Positions 34,417-45,700 of a stretch of 64,000 bases of DNA are shown one piece after another. The stretch lies in contig NC_092571.1 of NCBI RefSeq assembly GCF_037975245.1, forward strand, positions 13,544,917 to 13,608,916, given 5' to 3'. Below the pieces are notes generated by a model. It had not been told where the DNA came from and ran no database searches. It saw only the letters and a list, made by a program, of their open reading frames with translations. The translations under genes were made by a program, and so were the position numbers. How positions within the stretch are numbered: the stretch's first letter is position 1; every line of letters begins with the position of its first letter. The stretch comes from Apostichopus japonicus (Eukaryota; Echinodermata; Holothuroidea; Aspidochirotida; Stichopodidae).

Positions 34417-35158
34417 TTGTTTGTGTTTCATTTGAATAATATATGTGCTGATTCAAAATGAAAATGACCAGGCTGACAATGATTTATTTTCTTTATGGCT
34501 ACGTGACAATAACAAATAATTTAACTTGTAGTTTCGAGAGAAGGAAGTCTGCTGATGTCTGTAGTGTTTTCATAACCTTTTAACCTTAATGGATTCAAAG
34601 CAGTTGAAATCGCTCGGATGATTTTATTTTATACATGCAAGTCAAACTGAGGTTTCCCTGTGTCAGCATTTTCTGTAAGAAATTATAATGCGTTAAGCTT
34701 TTAAAGTATGCAATTGATTGTCGATGCTCGTGAATTTTACATATTTAATATCTAACTTAACCAGATTCACTACTGGATGAGTTGTTATACGTATCTATTA
34801 AAGACTAAAGATTTAAGGCTAAAATGAGGAATCCTTTGACGCAAGTTTTTATATTTCAACAACTTTATATCGTACTGATTATTACTCAATATAAGATAAT
34901 TGTAAGTAATCAAGGTGAGACAACCCTCATAGACTTTAGCAAACATTGTCCTTTTATTACAGTCGTATTTCATATGTTTTTATTTTGGTTACCACTGTTT
35001 CCAAGTTGGTTTAATAATATTATCATGTATGTGAGACTTAAAATCGACTATTTGGTTGCCTAGCTTTTCTTCTACAATTCAATGCTCCGGCGGAATGATA
35101 CAACAACGATATGGATTGCATCCCGCGCTAGAGAAGTGAAGTGCGTGACGCTACTGCG
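34417..35158. other. Non-coding stretch
   Basis: It matches 9.1-10.2 kb without the LINE insertion; the empty site is near 34,645-34,660. No gene is supportable. Confidence 0.5.
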
Positions 35159-35653
35159 GCCCCGTCCGGGGGCGAATTATTTTTTCCAAAACAGGTTTGC
35201 AATAACGGAGTTTTCAGCCAATCAGATTGCTCGTTACGTCAGCATCAATAATGACCATCGCTTGTAGGTTCGAAGACATATACGGGGTTACACACTGACA
35301 CGGGTTCGTGTTTACGTCATCCAAGATTCGTCAGCCGTTCTATTGAAATCGGAAATCGTTTCGTGGAATGGGTAGGCCTACACCAAAATCAACTTCACGA
35401 CGGGAGTACAGTCTTGAATGAATATACGCAAAACAGTATAGTGTACAGTAGGATATATTTCCGTCACTGCACTGTGTACACAGTTGGAAGACTTCCTCCA
35501 CTTTGTACTTTTGTGGCAAACAAATAAATAAAAATAAATAAAAATATATAGGCCTACAGCACATGTGTGATGCACCCTGTACGAAACTTTCACTGTGCGA
35601 TGTTATCGATTAATGCCTTGACAGAAATCTTCGATCAAAGTAGATCATACAAT

Positions 35654-37253
35654 GTGCTTTTTACGTGCAAAGAAACGGACACGGACCAAAGGTCAACAAA
35701 ACCAAAAACAATCCCAGTCTGTTTAACAACCACCAAAACGACCGTAACGACCACACAACCCCCCCCCCCCCCCGCCACACCTAACAACTAACTCACTCCA
35801 AAATTCATCCGGGGTACGCCGTCACGATAGTAGACGACAGGTTTGTGCATTACCTGCGAAGATTTCCCAATACGGGAGTGTTCCCCCTTTTCCTTCGAGC
35901 GAGCAGAGTTCTTAGCTCCCCGTCAACCTTGATCGAGTGGACCTCCCTGTCAGGAACAGGAGGTCCACTAGCGACCATCGTGTCCGGTATAGCAGAAGCG
36001 ACTGCGGGCAGGGTGGAAGGGCCACTCGAGTCAATGAGATCAGTGGCCTGTTTCGTCTCATCAATCCAATCGGAGGACTCCTTAGCCACAACTACTAAGG
36101 CTGTAGTGCAGTCCTTCATTGGCGAGTCAGAATCTGGGCCACTTAATGTCTCTTGGGCCAGTTGACTCGGGGCCCGACTAATATCACCGATGGCGGGCGC
36201 AGCTACCGGTGAACCAGTACAAACGGCATCCTGCTCCGCATGCCACTCCGCTAGTACCATCTCCGCCGTTTTGTCCAGCTCCGCCTCAGTGGGCAGTCTC
36301 GGCAGACGAGGTGGGACACGAAAGGGGGAACAAATCCTCCACCGGGGCGCTGTGTCGGACACATGGGCGATCAACGGAGCATCAGGTGATACAGTGTCAG
36401 AGGCCGGAACGGGGACCGCTTCAGCCACGCCCGTAGCCACTCTCTCGGCGTATGAGCGGTCTGGGCATAAACGGGCGAGATGGCCCGTTTTCCCACACGA
36501 GTTACACACGATATCCCTTTACAGTCGGCCAGGGTATGCCCAACCTGTAAACAGCGGCGACACCGCTTGTTCGGGCACAACCTGGCCTCATGCCCTTCCA
36601 GACCCACACCTCCAACAAGTGCGAGGCTGGCCCGGGTATGCAATGTGGGCCCTGTGCCCATTAGCCCACAAGGTAGAGGGGATATCGGACTTCAGTTCGA
36701 TTCTAAATCGTCTAGTCCCGGTCTTGACACCCTTACATTCAAGGAATTCCGGCTCCTCGTAGTCGGTCACTTTCCCAAAACGCCCCAGTGTCCGCAGAAC
36801 AACCTGTTCAGACATGTCCAGAGGGAACTGGAGGACTGTCACCCACACCGAACTGTCATACGGTGTGACCTTCAGTCCCTCAACTCCCTCCAACACATGG
36901 ACACCTCGGACTCGGGCAGCCTGCGAGGTGAACCGAACATCAAAAACATTCATACCCCGAAGAGGTTTACGCTGAAGCGCGTCAAAACTGAAAAAAAAAA
37001 CTCGTCCGGGGACGACCTTAGCCTCGTCCGAAAAACTCAACAATACGATTTTGCTCTCACAGCGAGCCGCCATGACAGCTAGGGGTGTGGCAAGCCACGC
37101 ACCTACGAAAAAAAATCACGAAACAAAGCCAAAACTACACTAAACAAACTACAAACTATTGAAAGGCCAACGTAAAAAACACAAAGTGTGTGGTCAACGA
37201 AAAGTGAAGAGCAGCCGAAAACACGTCCGCACTCCACGAAAACCAACTACCAA
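35654..37253 (-). mobile_element. ORF1-only LINE, full ends, with 20-base target duplication
   Basis: It is bounded by ATCAAAGTAGATCATACAAT at 35,634-35,653 and a copy with one mismatch at 37,254-37,273. On the minus strand it has a 5' UTR of about 180 bases, ORF1, about 190 bases of 3' UTR with a G run, and the 3' end TTTGCACGTAAAAAGCAC. No ORF2 sequence lies between ORF1 and the 3' UTR. The flanking duplication shows that it integrated in this form or lost ORF2 afterwards. The layout resembles mammalian HAL1 (half-a-LINE) elements. Confidence 0.75.
35850..37073 (-). pseudogene. LINE ORF1, RRM-like region plus three CCHC knuckles, two frameshifts
   Basis: The first frame (from 37,073) starts MAARCESKIVLLSF and runs through an RRM-like region (VWVTVLQFPLDMSEQVV, GRFGKVTDYEEPEFLE) to RTCWRCG. 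After a shift near 36,600 the next piece has GHEARLC and CRRCLQVGHTLADC. After a shift near 36,500 comes CNSCGKTGHLARLC and a Pro/Ser/Ala-rich tail to the stop. All three knuckles keep their metal ligands, so only two small indels disable it. In life it would coat the LINE RNA. Confidence 0.78.
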
Positions 37254-37478
37254 TCAAAGTAGATCATGCAATACTAGTGTGCTCAATATGTCTAAACCAA
37301 TTCCAAACACATCTACATATATTTACGAAAAGCTGCTGGTAATTTTGAACGGGTATATCTTCGTTGCAACGAATGGATAAGGTTTCTATCGTTATGACGT
37401 AACTTTTCCGAGCAATCCTGAGCGATTATTTACACACAATTGCAAACCTGTTTGGGAAAAAAATTCGCGTCCGGGGCG

Positions 37479-38756
37479 AGGGGTTGTCTCGCCCAGTCCC
37501 TGCCCCACGTCCCGCCAACCCAGAACACTTTTAAACTATTTAATAATAATAGCCGCAACAACCCTATGAATATCACGTGGTTTGAAGTGGAAAATTTTGT
37601 TCATGACAATAGTCCATTAATAATCAATCACGACTTTGTTTCGTCATTTCAGATGTAACAATTTAAAACAGTAAGCTTCTATATTATTTCTTGATTTGTG
37701 TTAAATGCGTTTTAATTTGAAATCATATAAAACGATTAATCCAGAGTGCTAGTATCAATTGGTTAATATTCTATAACGATTACATGTTCAGATCCTTTGA
37801 CTTATTCAATTACCTTTCTTCATTCAGGTGTGTGACAGGGGACCTGTGCATGACTCATTGTATACAATGTCCCTGCCGCTTATCATGGCTATATCATGTA
37901 ACACGGGTAAAGGTGGGTACCCAATAATATGTGTTATAATTTCTGCACATGTTGCATATGTTAGATTCATGACCAGCTGCTACTGAGAAGGACTTACATA
38001 CAGAAAATACTAAATACACAATCCTATGCATATATGTATTGACTGGACTAACCACTTAGGTTTCGCCAATTATTTCGTCCATATCAACGTGTGTTACGGT
38101 GTTATAACACACTTCAGTTTATAATGACGGCTGTCTCTTATTCAGAGTACAAACTGATCAAGCCATGTATATTAGGTGGATTTGCCCAAACCGACGCGTA
38201 TTTTGTCCGCCTGAACGCTCCGAGAGCAACTGTTTCAATTGCACAGGTTTCGGTATATGGTTGTGACATAAAATTACATGACTGTGCTACTGTCGTGTTA
38301 GGGGTCTTGGTCTTGTTACGAAGAATGGAAAATATAACTACAATTAATGACATACTTTATTGTTATCAGATAGTGACAGTCACTTTACGTAATCATATCT
38401 GACCTTTAAGGTAACATATTCAACTCAGGGTCGCTATCAATTCGCTCGATTACTCTCTTTTTTTTCTAATGACAAGTGCCAAAAGCAACAACAATCCTTG
38501 TACATATGTTACTAAATAAGATTTGTATTTTTCTTTATGCTCATGTGTGTAGCTTGCAACTTAAAGAGCATGATTGGTGCCACGACTGACTCAACTGAGG
38601 CTAATTTACACCACGTTACAATTTCAAAGAGAAGCGTAGAATATTTATTAACCTGCGAGTAAAGAGGCTTGTCTACAAATGACGAAAAGTTGCGGCTTTC
38701 TTGGCTAAATTACTTCACGAATAGCTACGTTTTTAAGCTCTCAAATGAAGGACTGC
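37479..38756. other. Non-coding stretch
   Basis: It is the close counterpart of 10.97-12.22 kb. No gene is supportable. Confidence 0.5.
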
Positions 38757-38935
38757 TTTTTTTTACGTGACCCGCCCTGCGTGATCCAAAGCGTTACGGC
38801 CAAACGGCACTACTCAACCATTCCATTCTGTCAAACAAAACTCAAAAAGTCAAGCGAGCCAAAAAAGTAAATACGCCCACCGATCGAGGCAAACCCCCAA
38901 CCACCCACTCAAACATTGAAAAAACCACTAAGGAC
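38757..38935 (-). mobile_element. Tx1-type LINE 3'-end fragment
   Basis: It is the counterpart of 12,219-12,405, starting with the reverse complement of the LINE 3' terminus. Confidence 0.75.
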
Positions 38936-39097
38936 GTTGCTTCATATGGGTGCAATTAAAGCAGTATCATTCTACCAAATCGTCTGACTGTTAGTCAGTC
39001 GAGGGCGCTATAACAAATCTCTGTTGAAATTAAACACCTTTCCACTCTCGGCCTGTATTGGCATGGTGTACGCTATCGATCGTTGAGGATCCAATAT

Positions 39098-39377
39098 GCT
39101 TTTTACGTGACCCGTCGAACGGGATACAAAACGTCACGGCCAAACGGCACTACCAAACCACCCCATCCTTACAAACGAAACTCAGGTCAAGCGAGCCAAA
39201 AATAAAGTACATACGCCCACCGACCTGTAGAGACAAAACGCCCAACCACCCACTGAAACATTCAAAAAACCACAAAAGGACGACCAGCACGCAGCGAAAC
39301 AAAACAGCCTTCCCCAGCACACCACCGTCCAAAAAAGGCAGCCCCAGATAAACGGCGAAAATCGCCTTCAACTTGAA
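39098..39377 (-). mobile_element. Tx1-type LINE 3'-end insertion, copy II only
   Basis: It begins GCTTTTTACGTGACCCG and covers the 3' UTR and the last ORF2 codons. Flanking repeats are GGATCCAATAT (39,087) and GGATACAATAT (39,378). The sister site at 12,560-12,570 has a single uninterrupted GGATCCAATAT followed by the same downstream sequence, proving insertion after the duplication. It resembles the 3' end of the element at 60.79-64 kb closely and so may come from that active lineage. Confidence 0.85.
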
Positions 39378-39388
39378 GGATACAATAT

Positions 39389-40016
39389 TAAATAAGGCGC
39401 GGATGTCCCTAGCCTCTATGGGCTTATGAGTGGGGTGTTGGGCTACAAGCTTCGTTTGGTTCGTCTTCATCCTGTGGCACGGTCATCCTTCTGGCACCTT
39501 CTTCTGGCACCTTCAGGCGGGTTGTGCCCCTAGGGTGGAGTCCGATTGGTTTGCATTATTTTCAAGTATACACAGGGTAATATCTGCCTTAGTAATATGT
39601 ATACTCTCAATCGGTCTTCTGCTAGACGAGATGTTTATCGACACACTGCCTTCATTTGTTCCTGGTACTTTTTAAGAAAAAGTCACCCAGGAAAGAACCT
39701 GGGCACGAAAACCAAACTACCAAACGACTGATTCGCTCTCTGCCCCAATCCCCTTGCATCGGGACTGTGACTGTGTGATCATCGTCGGGTGTGTATCACC
39801 ATTCCCGAAGGGAACAGATACTACACATGATCTTAGCCAAAAGGCCGAGAAGCCTGGTAGTGCACCATGTGTCATGGTCAGAGACTTTCAAACTGTGTCC
39901 CAGACTCGGGTCTTGACAGACTCGGGGCTTCTGTGTCTGCTGGTCCTGATGCTGGGATTGCAAAACTCGACAGATTCCCCTCGGAAAAACTTTTAGCCGA
40001 TGTTTGGAGGCATATG
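39389..40016 (+). pseudogene. Tx1-type LINE endonuclease fragment, split by SINE
   Basis: It is the counterpart of 12,571-13,020. The endonuclease sequence up to TTTGTTCCTGGTA is separated from SAPCVM... by the SINE at 39,668-39,852. It is broken by frameshifts. Confidence 0.75.
39668..39852 (-). mobile_element. U2-head SINE, uninterrupted, copy II only
   Basis: On the minus strand it begins CTTCTCGGCCTTTTGGC and ATCATGTGTAGTATCTGTTC, nearly exact U2 snRNA 5' sequence. A body (ATGGTGATACACACCCG) follows, then a tail with the hairpin CCCAGG-TTCTTT-CCTGGG and a short T/A end. The 7-base repeat CCTGGTA flanks it (39,661 and 39,853). The empty site is intact at 12,841-12,848. Length is about 185 bases. 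It is the best guide to the family's consensus in this window. Confidence 0.85.
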
Positions 40017-40155
40017 AGCGCCCGGAATACATTCCACGAAGTCATCATTGCATACCGTTATTACTCGTAGTATTTAACATATTAGATTTATGAGTAATAT
40101 ATTTTGTTAATTTATTGTTGACTCAAAGCACTTTTTGGTCTCTTTTATCCAGGAT
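40017..40155 (+). repeat. Dispersed repeat, third copy
   Basis: It matches 3396-3540 and 13,007-13,145. Confidence 0.6.
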
Positions 40156-41360
40156 TGTGTCGTATGTATTTTATTCATTCTGACCAAAGTCATTCGTATA
40201 GAGTTAGTTAATTAACTATGTGAAAGAAAAAGGTAACATTTATTACATTATGATTTTTTCCCTCTTTGAATAAAAAAATAATAATAATAAAAATCCATCT
40301 TGAAATAGTTTAGTGGTGATATTTGAGGTGTATTATCCAATACGTTCTGCAGGTTGCCCAAGTTTATTGAATCGATATGATCGAGGTATATGGAACAAAA
40401 GTTTGACCATGTTGGTTGCCTAGTGCTATTTTCTAATAATTCAATAACAAAGTGGAATGATCCAACAACTCCGTGCCGTGCTAAACAACGGGGCAAGAAA
40501 CATACTCCTGCCCCTTCACACACACCCTCTCCAACATATTTGCCACTTTAAACGCCTGTTATGGCAATGTGATCCGAAAAATTATGTATATATTTTAAAT
40601 GGCCTGAAGTCGAGGTTTCCTAAATGGCTAATAGTTCATTACGAAGCAGTAATGAATTTAATAAATGGCTGTGACAAGACACCATGTGATGACTGCCAAA
40701 TAGCATCAAGAGAACGTTAAAGTGTACACTGTAGTCCCATTAAAGTGCAATAGCTGCCATTTATTCTTTGTATTTTATTTCTTCTTAAGTAAGTATGATG
40801 TGCCAGATCGAACGAAGGTTGGTTGTTTATTCTAATCGATAAAATAAAATAAATTAAAAATTAAACCAGTCTAGTAACCATGCTCATAAGCATTTAGTTT
40901 CAGATGGCGCTGTACCACTACATAACAGAAAAAGTTTTAGAATTCTAACCGCATATTTCTTTAAGTGATAAGAGTAGATAGAGAATGTGTTATTAAATGT
41001 TCTTGTTCCTTTCAAGTAGGAGATCGATTGTTATGAGCATATATTACAGAGGATAATATCTCGGGTGGAATGTCTTTATCTGTCTTTCTTATATACATCA
41101 TCCAGCAATTGGTACTGGAATGGCCTTGAACACCTGACCACCTTTCATTGACAGTTATCTGTCGCAATATCTTGTAATTGCAAATCAAACAATAATGAAA
41201 ACCAATAATAAAGTTACGGTGGTTCTGATGGAACAGACGAGTTGCAGACTAACTGCGTTAGTATAACCCGACAACTAGTGAAAAATACAATATTTGGCGT
41301 GTTGTCCAGCCACGTGCAGCACAACAACTGATCATGTTGGGATTCTTCGTAAAAATGCCA
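40156..41360. other. Non-coding stretch
   Basis: It is the counterpart of 13.15-14.27 kb, with about 120 extra bases at 40.83-40.95 kb. No gene is supportable. Confidence 0.5.
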
Positions 41361-41371
41361 ATGCATATAAT

Positions 41372-42722
41372 CGCTTCTCGGCCTGTTGGCTAAGATCATG
41401 TGTAGTATATTTTCCCTTTCGATGGGAATGGTGATACACACCCGACGATGATCACACAGTCACAATATCATATCATTTCATTTCATTTATTTCTTCACAA
41501 CATTATTTACATATTTATATAACATATATACAAGAAAATAGCATTGGTACAGAAAATTTACAATCATATAAATATAAGGAAAAAATTAGAATGAATAATA
41601 TTGTGAAAGGAAGTGTTGTACAAAAAATCTGGAGGGCTTAACAGGGTACAACACTCCCCGATACAAATAATGATATATAATTAATATATATACTCCTCTC
41701 CCTTATCCCACACTCTGCACCCCTTCCCCACCATCCTTACCCACACCCCACCTTAATACAATTCTGATGCATTTTGTATTTACCGAGAAAGTACTTCTTA
41801 AGATGTTTCTTTAAGCTAGACAGGGTAAGAAAAGTTCTATCGTTTAAATGCAAAGAATTCCAAATATTAACTGATCGATTTCTTAAGCTCTTTTGGACAT
41901 TGTTAGTATAGCAAGGAAAAGCGTGAAAGTCATTGCGTTGTCGGGTATTGTATTTGTGAATCTAACTGTTTTGTGTAAAAAAAAGGTATTAAATTTATTA
42001 GGCAAGTTACTGTTACTACATCTAAAATATACGAGACAATACTTAGGTTAATGAGGTCTGGTAATTTTAATAAAGTAAGCGATGCAAAGAGGGGACTAGT
42101 GTGGTAAAAATAAGCTCAAGTAGATAGAACGTAAAATATTTCTAGGCAAGAAGTGTTTGAGCTTAGATAAGATTCCAGCACACTTTGCAAGAGATGAAGA
42201 GATAGCATTAATGTGATCACGCCAGGATAATTTGGAGTCTATGAAGACTCCCCAAAAAACGTATTTTATCAGTACAAATGATAGGTTTATTGTTTAGGCA
42301 AATGCGAAAATTGAAATCATCTCTAGGTTTACCAAAAATCATGTAATTCGTCTTGTCAATATTTAAGGATAATTTATTTGCATTAAACCAATTATTAAAT
42401 TTATTAAGTTGCTCGCATATATTATCTTATAACCTTTTCGGATCATTATCAGAGAAAAAAATGTTTGTATCATCAGCAAATAAAACAAGGGAAGAATTAG
42501 TAGAAACCTTACTTATATCATTCATATACAAAATAAATAATAAAGGGCCAAGGATTGAATCTTGTGGTACTCCACACTTAATACATAACTGTGTTGAGCT
42601 TACACCGTTAATAAGTACTAAATATCGATGCAAGGGGACTGGGGTTGAGAGCGCATCAGTCGTTCGGTAGTTTGGTTTTCGTGCCCAGGTTCTTTCCTGG
42701 GTGACGACTGTTCTTAAAAAGT
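41372..42722 (+). mobile_element. U2-head SINE split by LINE, copy II
   Basis: The head starts CGCTTCTCGGCC at 41,372 and the tail resumes at CGATGCAAGGGGACTGGG (about 42,626). Target repeats are ATGCATATAAT (41,361) and ATGTATATAAT (42,723). It is the counterpart of 14,286-15,839. Confidence 0.8.
41467..42625 (-). pseudogene. Jockey/CR1-like LINE reverse transcriptase fragment, copy II
   Basis: Reads GVPQDSILGPLLFILYMNDI and LFADDTNI on the minus strand; a Gly-to-Asp change has hit the motif B loop, and the frame ends soon after. About 110 bases in the reverse transcriptase C-terminal part and about 100 C-rich bases in the 3' UTR are deleted relative to copy I. Confidence 0.78.
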
Positions 42723-42733
42723 ATGTATATAAT

Positions 42734-45700
42734 AGCTTGTCAACTAGGCAAGCATATAATAATTTGTCAAGGTGTGTACAATTTGCCTGTATCGAGAGGA
42801 AAATGGTTCGGTATCGATGATTGTTCAATTCAACAACTCATTGCAAGATTGCTTGGTGGTGAATGAGATGGCGTAGCCTGCAGTAAAATTACAACCAGCT
42901 ATAATCAGTTTGTCGGCTTGTCGAGACCTGTTTCCAAGGCCGTTGTTACTCTGGTTTGGGGTAATAGAGGCCTACCGGTCGACGGTCCGACCGTTTTTAC
43001 TTTTGTAGATGATTCGTGTTCAGTTCGGTGAGTGGGTGCAAAGGGGTGGGGGGGGGGGGGGGTTGAGTTGGATGTGCATCGTAATTCTTTATTGCTGATG
43101 GTTTAGTTAAAGTACGGGTAGGGTTTGGTGTTGAAAGCATTTAAGCCGTGAAGTTTTGAATTCCTCCGGGCGGATCACGGTAACAGCACAGTAAAGTTAC
43201 AACCAATAACAATTGGTTCCGAACCACTTGGAGTACCATATTACGTAAATACCCCCTAAATGAGAATATCAGGATATAGGTCGGGAGGCTTGGCCTAATA
43301 TGAGTTGAAATAATTCTGACAAGTCGTTCATGATGATTACATTTTTGATATCTTGCGATGTTTCTAATATCTGAAAGCTATTAGTCTGGTCCCCTTATTA
43401 TGTACATAAGATGATATACTATAGTAGTTAATTTTTTTCTGGCTCGCTGTAGCGTGGTTTGTACTGCCGTAGGTGATATAGGTAGGGTGGACTCGGCGAG
43501 GTCATTTCTGCATTCAAAGAATAATCATTTCTTCTTATTTATTTTTTTATTCTCCTCTACATGTTTCCTTTCTCAGCAGCCCTAGTCACCTCAATCAATT
43601 TGCATATTATTTGATGTACCCAGCATAATTTTATTCATTTATTTGTATCAATATTCATGTTCTCTCTCTTGGGTAAGTTGTCTTCGTACCTTCCACCCCT
43701 TCTTCTACTCAGTTCCGACGCTGGCGAGGGGGGAGGTCAACGCTGCATATCCAATGCTCTAATGCCGTAATGGTATTTCCATACTGTGCGTATGGAAATG
43801 ATTTTCAGCTAGCATGGATTACTTTAGTGAACATTTTGATGAGATAAAGGAGTATAAGAGATGACAGTCATTGCGGATCATTTTTAGGGGCGAATATTCG
43901 CCGTCCAATTGTTTTTACTTTTTTTACCACCTATACTTTTCTATTCATTTTACGCGACTAAGAACCTTGGCGGCTGAGGGACTAGTGTATTCAGCCACCG
44001 TCCCAGACGATATGTCTGAGACGAGAAAAACACATTCCATACTTGTTTTACGTTTTCGGGAGATTACCCCAGCACCAAGATGTTACCATGCGATGGAAGC
44101 ATTGCCAAAGACCTTTATATTCGATTCTTATAGATTTATACATAAAAAGCATTGCAAGTGCCCTCGATTTTTACATTGTGAACTTTTTAAATAAGGTCTA
44201 TGAAACTGAAATGTCGCCTCACTCACATTCAAGAGAAAGTTATCTCTTGTTTCTAAATGACAAGCTGTTGTCTTTGAGCTCCTGCATGTGAAATGATGCT
44301 TGTATTTTGACATTAAAATAACGTCCTTTGTGCTTTTCTTTCAAAGTTAATTAAAGATAGTTTCCACGTACCCAAAACAAGTACCTAATATTTGTGAACG
44401 ATATGTAACACGCTCTCCTTACCATTGGACAATCTTACTATAATATATTTTTAATACCCCACAGTTACTTATGGGATGAAGATGTAATGAACAAATTCGA
44501 CGGCATGTTTCACAGTATCTATTAAATATCTTTGAATAAAAGGATCTATATTATTTCTTGCTTCATCGAGTTATACGACTTATTGTATCTTGTGTGAAAC
44601 ATGGAATGTTAACCCCTCCTATATTTCCTACTTTAACCAACCTTCTATCTTCCATTTCGTTCATTTGATCGTTTTTACCATCTTAAAAGAATAATAATTA
44701 TGTCTTAACGTCCCTAACTTTTAAACATTATTGTTATTTAACAAAAGTCACGTCTTCCAACATTCCTACTCTTTTACAACAATCATATTCTCAAAGTTGG
44801 TCAGCCAGTTGAATTGGCCCTCTCATGTATTAATAATATCACTTTCTACCCCAACATAATCTCTCAAGAAAAGCTGCTGCCTCACAAAGATGGTTTCATT
44901 GCATGTTCCCGTGTTCCTCGTAAGCGATATCAAACTATTAATTGGGGCGAATTTTTTTTTAAGGAAATGGATTGCCCTTTGGTCGATGCCTCCCATGTAG
45001 GCTGTGGGTATGTTGGCAGCATCCTTATGGAAAATTGTGCAATCTGAGGAATTTGTAAACTATAAATTAGGTTTAATATTAAGTCTAAGCGCAACTGTGC
45101 TACTTTTAAATGTTGATGTTAGGTTAAAATGAGGGAAGTGGTGAACACCCCCACTTATGAATCAGCTGCTGTGATAACAATATCCACTGAGATCGACATA
45201 GAACTTAAATTAGAGCAAGTCTTCTACAGTTCTTGACTCTTAAGTAAGCTCACCGATGTCATCTTGCCGATCCCGAAGAAAGATCATGAATGCTTCAACG
45301 AGGACAAAAAAAGAAAGAAATATAATTAATAGATCGAGAAGCAGTATCATGATTAAAGTTCTTCGAGATCGCTTATCAATCAGTACGAAGTGCTTGTTTA
45401 TCTCACCCGTTACATTTCTTTGAATACAAAATATGTGACACTGTAACACCAACATGAATACATTTAAAGCCTATTCATTACGCCTTTATTGAACATGCTT
45501 TGATCATGTTCATGAGGTGTTTGCGTGTGAGTTGCCCTCGCTCTCTACTTTGAATAAATGATATATGTATTTAAATGATTAGACTTTATATTATTACCTA
45601 TATTGTTACCTATATTGTTCTAATATGGTGTAAATATTGTGATACAAAAGACAGTTCGTAGAACCTAAGCCAACCATTTCAAGTGAATTAGATGTATTTC

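Larger units (their letters stand above)
35159..37478. mobile_element. TIR DNA element, copy in unit 2, hosting an ORF1-only LINE
   Basis: Its ends are the same as those of the element at 10,233-10,971 (left GCCCCGTCCGGGGGCGA, right CGCGTCCGGGGCG). It is longer because the inserted LINE is complete here. Confidence 0.65.

Noticed and set aside
36190-37082. Two plus-strand frames of about 190-200 codons
   Set aside because: They lie opposite the LINE ORF1 on the minus strand, which has the expected zinc knuckles; the plus frames are GC-biased shadows.
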